This document shows, one piece after another, positions 19,140-29,045 of a stretch of DNA of 64,000 bases. Position 1 is the first letter of the stretch. Every line of letters starts with the position of its first letter. The notes under the pieces were generated by a model. It saw nothing but the letters and a program-made list of their open reading frames with translations, was not told the origin of the DNA and made no database searches. Origin of the DNA: Roseiarcus sp963776665 (GTDB lineage Bacteria > Pseudomonadota > Alphaproteobacteria > Rhizobiales > Beijerinckiaceae); the NCBI GenBank assembly GCA_963776665.1, contig CAVZNQ010000035.1, positions 1-64,000 of the forward strand. Reading direction: 5' to 3'. The position numbers and the translations under genes were made by a program.

Positions 19140-19928
19140 CTAATAGCGGAATTGTTCGCCGAGGATCCGCTCGTCGAGCGAATGGCCGGGATCGTGCAGC
19201 AGGATGAGCGACGTCGCCTTGTCCATCGCCACGTCGACTTCGACCACTCGGCGGATTTCGAAGTGGTCGGCGGCGGCGGCGACCGGGCGCTTGTCGGCCT
19301 CCATCACCTCGATCGTCACCCGCTGCGAATCCCTCAGCAGCGCGCCGCGCCAGCGGCGTGGGCGGAATGGCGAGAGGGGCGTCAGGGCCATCAGCGGCAC
19401 GCCTAGCGGCAGGATCGGTCCGTTGGCGGACAGATTGTAAGCGGTCGAGCCGGCGGGCGTCGCCACCAGGATGCCGTCGGCGATCAGTTCGTCGAGCTGC
19501 GTCTTGCCGTCGATCTCGATCCTGAGCTTGGCCGCCTGATAGGTCTGGCGCAGCATCGACACCTCGTTGATCGCCCGCGCCGTCGTCTCGACGCCGTGGA
19601 CGTCGCGCGCGCGCATGACGAGCGGATGGATGATTGCCGGCAGCGCCGCCTTTAGGCGCTCGCGCAGGCCCGCTTCCGAGTAGTCGTTCATCAGGAAGCC
19701 GACCGACCCGCGGTTCATGCCGAAGATCGGCTTCGGCGCCTTCATCGTCATATGCAGCGTCTGGAGCATCAGGCCGTCGCCGCCGAGGGCGACGATGACG
19801 TCGGCCTCGTCGATCGGGCTTTCGCCATAGAGCGCGATCAGCCTTTCGAGCGCTTCGTTGGCTTCCTTCGCGCCGGATGACCGGAAGGCGATCGTTTGCG
19901 TTCGCGCCGCTGGCGTAATGACGGACAT
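19140..19928 (-). CDS. nadK: NAD kinase
   Basis: A 262-residue cytoplasmic enzyme that phosphorylates NAD to NADP using ATP or polyphosphate. The diagnostic GGDG is in VIVALGGDGLMLQ at about residues 45-57, with the catalytic Asp. NRGSVGFLMN follows, NEVSMLR binds the adenosine part, and TPAGSTAYNLSANGPIL is the second nucleotide signature. Length matches the compact alphaproteobacterial form. The histidine-kinase gene ends 120 bases upstream and the Nudix gene follows after 10 bases. Confidence 0.97.
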   Translation of the reverse strand: MSVITPAARTQTIAFRSSGAKEANEALERLIALYGESPIDEADVIVALGGDGLMLQTLHMTMKAPKPIFGMNRGSVGFLMNDYSEAGLRERLKAALPAIIHPLVMRARDVHGVETTARAINEVSMLRQTYQAAKLRIEIDGKTQLDELIADGILVATPAGSTAYNLSANGPILPLGVPLMALTPLSPFRPRRWRGALLRDSQRVTIEVMEADKRPVAAAADHFEIRRVVEVDVAMDKATSLILLHDPGHSLDERILGEQFRY

Positions 19929-20048
19929 GCTTGCTCCCCAGTCTCGCGCAAGCGCGCTTTTATCCGAGCGCTCAGCGTTTCGGAAGCGGCGCGGTCAAAG
20001 CCGCCTGGAGGCGCTTCGGGCGCGGCGATGCGGGTCGGAGGGAATTGC

Positions 20049-21591
20049 TCAGGCCTCGGGCAGGATGCGCGCGGCCTTGCGCGCGGCGCTGTCGGGAGTC
20101 GGAAGCTTGATGAGGAACCGTGCGCCGCAATAGAAGTCCTCCGCCTTGGCCGGCGCGAGCGCGATCGCCCCGCCGTTTCGGGTCACGAGGTCGGCGGCGA
20201 TCGCGAGGCCGAGCCCGGCGCCGGCCTGGCTCGTCGATGTGTGGAACGGCTCGAAGATGCGCTCGGCCTGATCGGCTGGAAAGCCGGGACCGGTGTCGCT
20301 GATCTCGATCAGCGCCAGGCCGTCGGTGCGGATCGCGGCGAAGCGGATGGCTTTCGGACGGCCGTCCTCGGCGCCCTTGGCCATCAGCGCCTGGGCGGCG
20401 TTGCGGCTCAGGTTCTCGAGCACCCGAAGAGTGTGGTCGGGGTCGGCGTAGAGGCAGAATCGCGGCGGAATGTCGATATCGTAGTCGATCGGCGCTCCGC
20501 TTTCGGCCTGCGCCGCCTCGACGACCTGCCGCACCAGTTCCCTCAGATCGAAGCGCCGGCGCGACGGCGGCAATTCGCGGCCCGCGCCATAGGTCAGCGT
20601 CGACTGGCAGAACTGGATCGCGCGATCGAGGGTCGCCACCAGCCGGGGCGCGAGCCGCTGGGCGAGAGGATCGGGAATCGTCGCCAGGCGATCGGAAATG
20701 AGTTGCGCGGCGCTGAGCATGTTGCGCAGGTCGTGGTTGATGCGCGCGACCGCCATGCCGAGCTCGGCCAGGCGTTTGCGCTGCGCCAGTTCATGCGCGA
20801 GCGAGCGCTGCATGACGGCGAGCGCAGTCTCGGCCCGGCCGATCTCGTTGCGCCGGCCCGTCGGCGCGATCACCCGCGAGGCGTCCTGCGGACTCTCGCC
20901 GAAGGCGATGATGTTCGACGTCAGGCGCCGCACCGGCCGCAGCACCATGCTCCACAAGCGCCGCCAGGAGCACACAGGTGACGACCGCGGCGATGGTGAG
21001 GGAAATGTTGAGGAAGTTGCGGGAGACGCGCCACAGGGCCTCGATCAGGGGCGTCTCGTCGAACGTGAGTTCGATCGCGGCTTCATCCGGCGGCGCGGAA
21101 GAACCGACCTTCACGATAGTGCCCGGAGCCCGGAAGAGCGTCCGAAACGTCGCCGCGACCCCCTCGACATAAGAAATGTCGTCAGCGACGATGACCTCTG
21201 CGGTCGCAGGCGTTGCGTCAGGAAGGGCAAGTTCGCGCCGCCCCGCCGGGGTCAGGACGGTGATCGACTTGACGCCGACGCTATTCAGTATCCGTCGCGA
21301 CAGATCCTCGGTCGGGGGGACCGGACCGGCGGCGTCGAACGCCTCGATCGCGGTTTGCGCCGAGGCGATCTTGGCGTGGAGCCAGTTCTCGCGATACGAG
21401 GACAGGCGGGTCACATAGAAGAGGCCCATCGCCAGCAGCACGAAGGTGAGCGTGACGGCTAGAACCCGGCCCGCAAGCCCAAACCCCCGCCAGGGCGCTG
21501 CGGCGGCCGTGATCCTGGCCCGCCGGGCGAACGCTTCGGCGAGAGCGGGCGTTTCTGCGCCGCTTTGGCTTCGAGCCGGGAGGTCCAGCAT
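20049..21591 (-). CDS. HAMP-containing sensor histidine kinase, frame broken
   Basis: A membrane histidine kinase of about 514 residues once the frame is restored. The N-terminal part has a membrane segment (about residues 40-60), a periplasmic sensor region of about 140 residues, and a second segment (ISLTIAAVVTCVLLAAL). After a one-base break near 20,955 it continues as WSMVLRPVRRL (HAMP). Then come the H-box INHDLRNML with the phospho-accepting His, the N-box ENLSRNAAQAL, and the G-boxes DTGPGFP and GAGLGLAIA. The break falls exactly where one extra G would restore the frame, so sequence error is likely. No response regulator is adjacent. The DenD-like gene lies 18 bases upstream on the same strand. 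Confidence 0.85.
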
Positions 21592-21609
21592 GGGTTCGCT
21601 CGGGCTGCT

Positions 21610-22593
21610 TCAGGTCTTCAGTTCGTCCTCGATATAAGCATTGATTATAGCAGAAAAGTTGGCGTCGGCGCTAAATCCGAGGCTCTTCGCCCGCCGGGGG
21701 TCGAAATCTCGCGGCCATCCGGCGACTATGCGGGCGATCGTCTCGTCGGGTTCGCGTCGGATGAGGCTTACGGTCTTGGGGCCGGCGATGGCGCGCAGCG
21801 CCTCGATCTGCTCGCCGACGGTGACGCTCACTCCGGGCAGGGTAAGCGACCGGCGGGCGCCGAGCAGGCCAAGGTCGAGTTCCGCCGCGCGCAGGAGGAA
21901 CTCGACTGCGGCGCGAGGCGAGGCGTGCCAATGGCGGACCTCGTCGCCGACCGGCAGGATCGCCTCCTTGCCGGCGAGCGGCTCGCGAATGATGCCGGAA
22001 AAAAAGCCGGAGGCCGCCTTGTTCGGCGCTCCGGGGCGCACGCAGATGGTCGGCAGGCGCAGCCCGATCCCGTCGAAAAAGCCGCGGCGCGAATAGTCGG
22101 CGAGCAGGAGCTCGCAGATCGCCTTCTGGGTTCCGTAGCTGGTGAGCGGCGCGGCGACGAATTCGTCGCCGATCTTGTCGGGGAACGGCGCGCCGTAGAC
22201 GGCGATCGACGAAGTGAAGATGAGGCGCGGCCGATAGGCGCCGCCCGCGAGCGCCTGCTCGCGCCGGATCGCCTCGAACAAAGCGTGGGATCCGCCGACA
22301 TTGATGGCGTAGCCCTTGTCGAAATCCGCCTCGGCTTCGCCGGAGACCACAGAGGCGAGCAGAAAAATGACGTCGGGCCGATCCGCGGCCAGCCTCGGCG
22401 CAACGTAGGGCGCGGCGATGTCGAAGGCGTCGAGCGTGACCGGGAACGGCAGGTTCGCCGGCGGCTGGGGCGTGACGATGTCCACAAGACGCGCCTGGTC
22501 GATGGTCCTGCCCGCGAGGCGACCGTCTCGGGCGAGGCGCGCCGTGAGCTTCCGGCCGATCATGCCCGCCGCGCCGATGATGAGCACTTTCAT
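21610..22593 (-). CDS. NAD-dependent SDR epimerase/dehydratase, DenD-like
   Basis: A 327-residue extended SDR enzyme. The NAD-binding GxxGxxG is in LIIGAAGMIGRK (residues 4-15). The catalytic motif is SYGTQK (YxxxK) near residue 152, with TSSIAVYG providing the Ser. The overall pattern, including RLPTICVRPGAPNKAASGF, resembles D-erythronate dehydrogenase (DenD) and related four-carbon acid-sugar dehydrogenases. The usual OtnK/OtnC partners are not nearby. The gene is followed 18 bases later by the histidine kinase. Substrate assignment is tentative. Confidence 0.82.
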   Translation of the reverse strand: MKVLIIGAAGMIGRKLTARLARDGRLAGRTIDQARLVDIVTPQPPANLPFPVTLDAFDIAAPYVAPRLAADRPDVIFLLASVVSGEAEADFDKGYAINVGGSHALFEAIRREQALAGGAYRPRLIFTSSIAVYGAPFPDKIGDEFVAAPLTSYGTQKAICELLLADYSRRGFFDGIGLRLPTICVRPGAPNKAASGFFSGIIREPLAGKEAILPVGDEVRHWHASPRAAVEFLLRAAELDLGLLGARRSLTLPGVSVTVGEQIEALRAIAGPKTVSLIRREPDETIARIVAGWPRDFDPRRAKSLGFSADANFSAIINAYIEDELKT

Positions 22594-22802
22594 CCGAAGT
22601 CTGCTCCCTTTGCCGCTCCCCTACGCGACCGAGAGGCGAGCGGGCAGGCGCAGTCTAGTGGGTATCGGGCGCCGCTGCATATCCCGTTTGACCTGTCAAG
22701 TTCTTCCCATGATGATCCGAGATCAATCCGCGTCGCCTTTTTTTCGCCTCAACTATCCTCCAGATGCGCCGCCTATCGCTAACAGCAATGAGGTGGAACG
22801 GA

Positions 22803-23111
22803 ATGCGGAAAATCGTTTTTGCTTGTGCAATATTCCTTGGATTTACGGGCTTAGCTGGGGCGAATGAACTGGGTATAGCCTCGTACTATCAAAATCCATA
22901 TCACGGGGGCCTCATCGCTGCCCACAAGACGCTTCCCTTCGGGGCCAAGGTCAGGGTCGTCAATCTCGACAACGGCAGAAGCGCGGTCGTGACCATCGTC
23001 GACCGCGGGCCGTTCATCCGGGGGCGCATCATCGATGTTTCGCCCGTGGCGGCGAACGTGCTCGGCTTCCGCCAGGCGGGGCTCGCGCACGTGAGGATCG
23101 AGCGAATCTAG
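22803..23111 (+). CDS. RlpA-like double-psi beta-barrel protein
   Basis: A small exported protein (102 residues) with a signal peptide (core FACAIFLGFTGLAGA) and a single RlpA/expansin-type barrel. The barrel shows GIASYY near residue 25, AAHKTLPFG, the catalytic-type Asp in VDRGPF, and GRIIDVSPVAA. RlpA proteins bind or cleave naked glycan strands of peptidoglycan at the septum. This one lacks a lipobox and SPOR domain, so it is the minimal secreted form. The start is ATG 22803, preceded by a GAGGTGGA-like site. It is monocistronic in appearance. Confidence 0.88.
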   Translation: MRKIVFACAIFLGFTGLAGANELGIASYYQNPYHGGLIAAHKTLPFGAKVRVVNLDNGRSAVVTIVDRGPFIRGRIIDVSPVAANVLGFRQAGLAHVRIERI

Positions 23112-23200
23112 GTTCGCCTCCGGCGCGCTTTCGGCTATCTCTCGTCGCGACGGGGCCCGGTGGCGCCCTTGCGTGAGTGGGCGGGGGCCCGGAGTCTCCG

Positions 23201-24253
23201 ATGTCGTCAAAGCTGCTCGTCTACGGCGCGACCGGCTTCGTCGGCGGCCATATCGCGCGCGCCGCGATCGGCTCCGGCGTCCCGACGATCCTGGCCGGCC
23301 GCGATCGGGCGAAGCTCGATCCGATCGCGGCTGATCTCGGCGCCGAGCGCCGCGCCTTCGGCCTCGCCGACGCGGGCGCGATCCAAGCCGCGCTTAGCGG
23401 CGTGGGGGCGGTTCTCAACTGCGCCGGGCCGTTCAGCCGCACCGCCGAACCGCTGGCGGCCGCGTGCCTCCGCGCCGGCGTTCCCTATCTCGACATCACC
23501 GGCGAGATCCCGGTCTTCGAGGCGCTTCAAGCCAGGGACGCCGAGGCGAAGGCCCGCGGCGTCATGCTGCTTCCCGGCGTCGGCTTCGACGTCGCTCCGA
23601 CCGATTGCCTGGCGCTGCACCTGAAACGGCGGCTGCCGTCGGCGACAAGGCTTCGGCTGGCGTTCCAGTCGATCGGACCTGCAGGGATGCCCCCCGGGAC
23701 GCAGCGGACGGCGATCGAGCTTCTCGAATACGGGGATCGCGTTCGCCGCAACGGCAGGTTGGTCCGTCCCGATCGGCAGGCGCCAATCTCGGTCGACTTC
23801 GGCGCCGGGCCGGTCGAAGCGGCGCTGATTCCCTGGGGCGACGTGTTCACCGCCTATTTCAGCACCGGAATTCCCAATATCGAGGTTTACGTCGCCGCCC
23901 CGCCGGCCCTCCGGCGCCAGCTCGCCTTCGTGCGAGCCATCGCGCCTGCGATCAAATGGGGGCCGGTGCGCAATCTCCTGCTTATGGGCGTCCGGCCCGG
24001 CCCAATCCCGGCCTTGCGCGCCAGGACTTCGACCCATGTCTGGGGCGAGGTCGCGGACGAAGAGGGCCGCACCGCCAGCGCGCGGCTGCATGGGCCCGAG
24101 GCGGGCGTCGAATGGACGACCGCCGTCGCGCTCGGCGCGGCGCGGAAGGCGCTGAGCGGCCTCGCGCCCGCAGGCTATCAGACGCCCGCGTTGGCCTATG
24201 GGCCGGATTTCGCGCTCGAGGCCGCAGGGGTCACGCGCGAGGACGTCGCCTGA
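23201..24253 (+). CDS. Saccharopine dehydrogenase-like NADP-binding protein
   Basis: A 350-residue oxidoreductase of the saccharopine-dehydrogenase-like/trans-acting enoyl reductase family. The start is ATG 23201, after GGAG. The Rossmann motif is VYGATGFVGGHIA (residues 6-18), followed by AGRDRAKL and VLNCAGPFS. YLDITGE and LPGVGFDVAPTDC are hallmarks of this family. True lysine-pathway function is unlikely; related proteins reduce lipid or polyketide double bonds. It converges with the YCII-type gene. The physiological substrate is unknown. Confidence 0.82.
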   Translation: MSSKLLVYGATGFVGGHIARAAIGSGVPTILAGRDRAKLDPIAADLGAERRAFGLADAGAIQAALSGVGAVLNCAGPFSRTAEPLAAACLRAGVPYLDITGEIPVFEALQARDAEAKARGVMLLPGVGFDVAPTDCLALHLKRRLPSATRLRLAFQSIGPAGMPPGTQRTAIELLEYGDRVRRNGRLVRPDRQAPISVDFGAGPVEAALIPWGDVFTAYFSTGIPNIEVYVAAPPALRRQLAFVRAIAPAIKWGPVRNLLLMGVRPGPIPALRARTSTHVWGEVADEEGRTASARLHGPEAGVEWTTAVALGAARKALSGLAPAGYQTPALAYGPDFALEAAGVTREDVA

Positions 24254-24268
24254 GCGCGACGAAGAACC

Positions 24269-24610
24269 TCACATTCCCGGCACTGGCATGATCTCGACCA
24301 CTTCCACCCACGCGCCGGGCATCTGGAGATGGGGGTGGTCCTTTCCGAACATCTTGGCCGCCGCGTCGTGGGAATCGGCCTGAATGATCGAATAGCCGCC
24401 AATTCCGTTCTTCGCGTCTTTGGCGCCGTTCGCGTCGACCCGCCTGGTCTTCCCCAACGGCGCCCCGCCGTCGACAAGCGACGCCTGATGCGCGCCCATC
24501 CACTTCATCCACGCCTCCATCCCCTTCTTTTGCATTTCCGGGGTGGCGTTTCGCATCATCGTTTCGAATGCGGCCGGTTCGGCCATGTACAGAACCAGGA
24601 ATTTTTTCAT
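24269..24610 (-). CDS. YCII-related (DGPF) domain protein
   Basis: A 113-residue soluble protein with the ferredoxin-like alpha-beta fold of YciI relatives. It starts MKKFLVLYMAEP. GGYSIIQADSHDAAAKMF near residue 72 and a C-terminal EVVEIMPVPGM match the dimeric alpha/beta-barrel pattern. A possible catalytic His/Asp pair is in KDHPH. The biochemical role of these proteins is mostly unknown. It is read towards the saccharopine-dehydrogenase-like gene and is not obviously in an operon. Confidence 0.8.
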   Translation of the reverse strand: MKKFLVLYMAEPAAFETMMRNATPEMQKKGMEAWMKWMGAHQASLVDGGAPLGKTRRVDANGAKDAKNGIGGYSIIQADSHDAAAKMFGKDHPHLQMPGAWVEVVEIMPVPGM

Positions 24611-24745
24611 GTTTCCTATCCTCCCTTGGATGGCGGGATGCGATTGCCGAATGCCCGACTTTGGCGTTCGCGTGATTTGACCTTGCAGGCGACTTGCGAC
24701 GATTCCATGTCGCTCGAATGGCGGGCCGCGCGGAGTTGCGCCCCT

Positions 24746-26391
24746 CTAGTTCCCGCCCTCGAGCAGCCGCCGCGCGATCACCTGCGCCTGGATCTCGGCT
24801 GCGCCCTCGAAAATGTTGAGGATGCGCGCGTCGCACAGAACCCGCGAAATCGGATATTCGAGCGCAAAGCCGTTGCCGCCGTGGATCTGCAGCGCATTGT
24901 CGGCGGCCGTCCAGGCGACGCGGGCGGCGAGCAGCTTCGCCATCCCCGCTTCGAGGTCGCAGCGGCGGCCCTCGTCCTTGGCGCGGCCGGCGAAATAGGT
25001 GATCTGGCGGGCGATATGAATCTCGGTCGCCATCAGCGCCAGCTTGTCGGCGACGCGGGGGAAATGGATGATCGTCTTGCCGAACTGGACCCGCTCGCGC
25101 GCGTAGCGCAGGCCAAGCTCAAAGGCGCACTGGGCGACGCCGACGGCGCGCGCCGCCGTCTGGATGCGCGCCGATTCGAAGGTCTCCATTAGCTGCTTGA
25201 AGCCCTGGCCCTCCTCGCCGCCGAGCAGCGCCGTCGGCGGGCAGGCGGAAGCCGTCGAAGGCGATCTCGTATTCCTTCATGCCGCGATAGCCCAGCACCT
25301 CGATTTCGCCGCCCGACATGCCCTTCGGCGGGGAACGGATCGGCGTCGGTCCCGCGCGGCTTCTCGGCCAGGAACATCGACAGGCCCCGGTAGCCCTTCT
25401 CGCCCGGATTGGTGCGGACGAGCAGCGTCATCAGGTCCGCGCGCACCGGATGGGTGATCCAGGTCTTGGCCCCGTGGACCACGTATTCGTCGCCCTCGCG
25501 AGCCGCCCGCGTGCGTAAGGACGCAAGGTCTGATCCGGTGTTGGGTTCGGTGAAGACGGCGGTCGGCAGGATTTCGCCGCTCGCGATTTTCGGCAGATAC
25601 TTCTGCTTCTGCGCCTCCGTGCCGCCAACGACGATCAGTTCGGCGGCGATCTCAGAGCGGGTGCCGAGCGAGCCCACCCCGATATAGCCGCGCGACAGCT
25701 CCTCCGACACGACGCACATCGCCACCTTGCCGAGCCCCATGCCGCCATAAGACTCGGGGATGGTGAGGCCGAACACCCCCATGTCCGACAAGCCCGCGAT
25801 GACTTCGAGCGGGATATAGGCGTTGGCGCGATGCCAGCTCTGAGCGTGCGGGACGACCTCGGCGTCGGCGAAGCGGCGCATCTCGCCGCGAATGGCCTCG
25901 AAGGTCTCGTCGAGGCCGGGATCGCCGATCGCGCCTTCGCGCGCCTCGCCGATCAGCGCGGCGAGGGCGGCGCGGTTTTCGCGGGTGTTGCCGGAGGCGA
26001 TCAGCGTCTCGATGACTTCGGTGCGGAACGGGGCGATCTCGTCCGGGCGGAGGCCGAAGTCGGCGAGGCGCACGATTTCGCCCTGGTTCATCGGGATGCC
26101 GCCGAAAACCTGCGCGAGATACTCTCCAAGACCCACCCGGGTCAGCATCTCCTCGGTCTGGCCGAAGCGGCCCTCTTCACGCATCCGCGCCGCATAGGCC
26201 GCCATTTCCTTGATCGCTTCGACATAGGTGGCAAGCCAGGCGAGGCCGTGGGCGGCATGCTGCTCGGCCTCTATTCTGGCGGCGCTGAGCTTGCCGTTCT
26301 CGCTCACCCGTTCGCGCACCGCGGTCAGCGCGCAGTCCATCAGTCCCTCGGCGGCGAACTGGGCTTGGCGGGCGAGGTCGTCGAGGGTCAC
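24746..26391 (-). CDS. mcd: Probable (2S)-methylsuccinyl-CoA dehydrogenase, frame broken twice
   Basis: A flavin-dependent acyl-CoA dehydrogenase of about 550 residues when its three reading-frame segments are joined (breaks near 25,330 and 25,235). It has an unusual N-terminal extension of about 150 residues before the dehydrogenase core, as in Mcd/MeaC of the ethylmalonyl-CoA pathway, which oxidises methylsuccinyl-CoA to mesaconyl-CoA. Core motifs are FGLTIPESYGGMGL, TEPNTGSDLASLRT, KTWITHP and, near the C-terminus, QIHGGNGFALEYPISR. The start GTG 26391 follows AAGGAG. The breaks lie in GC-rich runs, with conserved sequence on both sides, so assembly error is likely. A general long-chain dehydrogenase is the alternative. 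Confidence 0.75.
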
Positions 26392-26660
26392 GGGGCGTCT
26401 CTCCTTCACGCCGGCGCCATTGCTGCGGCGCAGCATGCGTCGGAGCGTCCCCGGTTGCAATGCGCCATTTGGCCGCCGTCGCGCCAATATTTTGCGCGTC
26501 TCGGGTGGCGTTCATAGGCGCGGCGGGTTAGCGTCTCGGTTTGAAATCCAACGCTCCTCACTGCGACCGAACGTCGGCGTCGCCAATCACGCGGCGGCGG
26601 GAATATCGACCACGAGCCTTGCTTGGCGGTATAAGCGCCGCAACTCGCGGGTCTTGAGGA

Positions 26661-27368
26661 ATGAGTGAAGACGATTTCAAACTGGAACTGGAAAACGCTA
26701 GTCTACGGAGACTTCTTGAGCAGGCCACGGCCGACGCCGCGAAACGCGACAGCGCCGAAAAACTGCAGCGGCTCATACTGGAAGAATTGCACCACAGGGT
26801 GAAAAACACCCTGGCGATCGTGCAGGCTATCGCCAACCAAAGCGTGCGCACCGCCATTGACTTGCCACACGCTGGCGAGGCGATCGCGGCGCGGTTTTCG
26901 GCGTTAGGCCGGGTCCATGACCTGCTGCTGCGGACGGCTTGGGGCGGCGCTATGCTGCCTGAATTGTTGAGAGTAGCCGTCGAACCGTTTGAAACGCCTG
27001 GCCGCAAGCAATTCCGAATCCAGCCCACGCCGATACGAATCAGTCCCGCTGCAGCGCTTCCTTTCGTCATGACGATCAACGAACTGTGCACGAATGCAAC
27101 CAAACATGGGGCGCTGAGGGTCCCCGAGGGTCGCGTCGACATTGCGACGAAAGTTAATGAGGGGAGCGGCACATTTCGTTTCAAATGGAGCGAAAAGGGA
27201 GGGCCTTCCGTTAAAGAGCCGTCGCGCCGAAGTTTTGGGATGTTGCTCATTGAAAGAGGTTTCGCGGAGCAATTCTCGGGCTCGACACGAATGCGCTTCA
27301 AACCGAGTGGCGTGGTCTGCGAGATTGATGTCCCCTTGGCCGCGATTCAACAACAGATTGCAAACTGA
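26661..27368 (+). CDS. HWE/HisKA_2-type sensor histidine kinase without sensor domain
   Basis: A 235-residue cytoplasmic kinase consisting only of a short N-terminal coiled coil (residues 5-35), the dimerisation/phospho-acceptor segment LILEELHHRVKNTL (His44 or His45) and an ATPase domain with NELCTNATKHG and RSFGMLLIERGF. Such kinases usually carry PAS or GAF domains and act in general stress (EcfG/PhyR) or light signalling. The missing sensor suggests it is fed by another protein. No response regulator lies beside it. GC content is lower than in the flanking genes. Confidence 0.85.
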   Translation: MSEDDFKLELENASLRRLLEQATADAAKRDSAEKLQRLILEELHHRVKNTLAIVQAIANQSVRTAIDLPHAGEAIAARFSALGRVHDLLLRTAWGGAMLPELLRVAVEPFETPGRKQFRIQPTPIRISPAAALPFVMTINELCTNATKHGALRVPEGRVDIATKVNEGSGTFRFKWSEKGGPSVKEPSRRSFGMLLIERGFAEQFSGSTRMRFKPSGVVCEIDVPLAAIQQQIAN

Positions 27369-27421
27369 GACACTGGGGGCGACGGGCCAAACTGGCCCGC
27401 AGGCGGGGAGGCTCGGGGACG

Positions 27422-28282
27422 GTGCGCGCGGTCTTCAGAATCGTCTGGCAGGCGGGGGAGAAATTCGCCGCCGACGACGGCTGGGCGATCGCCAGCTATA
27501 TTGGCCTGACGCTGCTGACGTCGCTGTTCCCGTTCCTCATTTTCGTCGCGGCGCTGGCGGGGTTCCTCGGCTCGGGCGATCTCGCCCACGAGGCGGCGAA
27601 GCTCGTGTTCGCGGAGTGGCCGGAGGTGGTGGCCCGCCCGATCGCAGACGAGGTGGAGCGGGTGCTGACGACCCCGCGCAGCGGCGGATTGCTTACTTTC
27701 GGCGCGGTCTTCTCGTTCTATTTCGCTTCGAGTGCGATCGAGGCGCTTCGGGTCGGGCTCAACCGCGCCTATGGACTGTTTGAGATACGGTCGTGGTGGC
27801 TGCTGCGGCTCCAGTCGTTGGGGCTCGTGCTGATCGGGTCGATCGCGCTGTTGGCGCTGGCCTTTCTTGTCGTGCTCGGGCCATTGATACTGGATACGCT
27901 TGCGGCCTTTTTTCCCGCGGTGGAGCAGGCGCACGAACTCCTGACGTTTCTCCGCATCGGCGTCGCCGCCTTGATGCTTGCGACGTCGCTCATTCTCGCC
28001 CACATCATACTCCCCGCCCACCGGGTGAGGTTTCTCGACATTCTGCCCGGCGTCGCGGTGACCTTCGTCGCCAGCATCGCGTTCGGCGAGGTTTTCGGGG
28101 CCTATTTGAGCGAATATCTGCGCAACTACATTTCGACCTACGCCGGTCTCGCCTCGGTGATGATTGCGCTCGTCTATCTCTACTGGGTAGCGCTCCTGTT
28201 CGTTTTCGGCGGCGAATTCAACGCTGCGATCATCAGGGCGCGGCGGGAGCGGGAGGGACAGCGCGCGCCGGGCGCTGATTGA
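27422..28282 (+). CDS. YihY/BrkB family inner-membrane protein
   Basis: A 286-residue polytopic membrane protein with about six hydrophobic segments. It is the family once called RNase BN, now regarded as YihY/virulence-factor BrkB membrane proteins. Typical features are the amphipathic N-terminus, a segment ending in GAVFSFYFASSAIEALRVGLNRAY (residues about 98-121), and the late motif YAGLASVMIALVYLYW followed by GGEFNAAI. The start is GTG 27422, 53 bases after the kinase gene. Transport or lipid-related roles have been proposed for the family; none is shown here. Confidence 0.88.
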   Translation: MRAVFRIVWQAGEKFAADDGWAIASYIGLTLLTSLFPFLIFVAALAGFLGSGDLAHEAAKLVFAEWPEVVARPIADEVERVLTTPRSGGLLTFGAVFSFYFASSAIEALRVGLNRAYGLFEIRSWWLLRLQSLGLVLIGSIALLALAFLVVLGPLILDTLAAFFPAVEQAHELLTFLRIGVAALMLATSLILAHIILPAHRVRFLDILPGVAVTFVASIAFGEVFGAYLSEYLRNYISTYAGLASVMIALVYLYWVALLFVFGGEFNAAIIRARREREGQRAPGAD

Positions 28283-28440
28283 AACGGCCGCCTTTCCGCC
28301 ATGCGCCTGCCATTCGTCCGGGTGCGGCGGAGCGGCGATTTTGGCTTGTCGTATCGCTTGCAAAGGGGCAAAATTACCCGTGCAACCGGCGGCCAACGTC
28401 GCCAAGGTCGGGTTGTTCTTTCCATATGGGCTTCATCCCG

Positions 28441-28845
28441 ATGAGAAGCGCTCTGTTCTCCTACTGCCTCGCGGCAGCCGTCGTGGCTTGCTCGGCTCCG
28501 TCCCAGCCCGTGAACGCTGAAGAAGCGCCGGGCCACGTTTTCAGAAAAGATCAACTCAGATGCGTGATAGATAATCTCGCCAAATACGAGTCCTCCCCCA
28601 ACGATCCCATTATTATCTTCCTTGAGATCTGCCCGGATTTGACGGCGACGCCTGCAAGGCTTGCTAAGATCACCAAATTCGAGCTTCCCACCATCGCGGG
28701 AACGCCGGACCGCCAGGGCAAACCTGAGCGCCATCTGTCGATCAAGAAGGCGGAATTGAAATGTCTCCTGCAATACCGCCCGTTGGTTGAAGGCAGCGAC
28801 GATTCGGTGGTGCGCATACCAGCGACGCTTTGCAGTCCACAATAG
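28441..28845 (+). CDS. Small exported hypothetical protein
   Basis: A 134-residue protein with an N-terminal signal sequence. VVAC at residues 14-17 could be a lipobox; otherwise cleavage falls near VNA-EEA. The mature part has three cysteines (in DQLRCVID, FLEICPD and TLCSPQ, plus LKCLLQY) and no domain I recognise. An ATG five codons upstream (28426) is an alternative start. It is separated from YihY by 158 bases and followed by an AT-richer region. I cannot assign a function. Confidence 0.6.
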   Translation: MRSALFSYCLAAAVVACSAPSQPVNAEEAPGHVFRKDQLRCVIDNLAKYESSPNDPIIIFLEICPDLTATPARLAKITKFELPTIAGTPDRQGKPERHLSIKKAELKCLLQYRPLVEGSDDSVVRIPATLCSPQ

Positions 28846-29045
28846 TAGTTTGGGGACTGAAGTATGGAGAAGGAGAAGCTCCAAGGGACATTGGTACTTG
28901 CTTGAACGGGCTTCGTGGATAGTAGTTATCCTGGGGCGGATTGGCTGGTTTTCGGAATAGTGAGCTGTGATCGACAGAATTCTAGAGCAAGCAGAACTAG
29001 AAAGTAACACGCTCGAATTTGTGAAGAGAATATCAGGCCCCGCAC

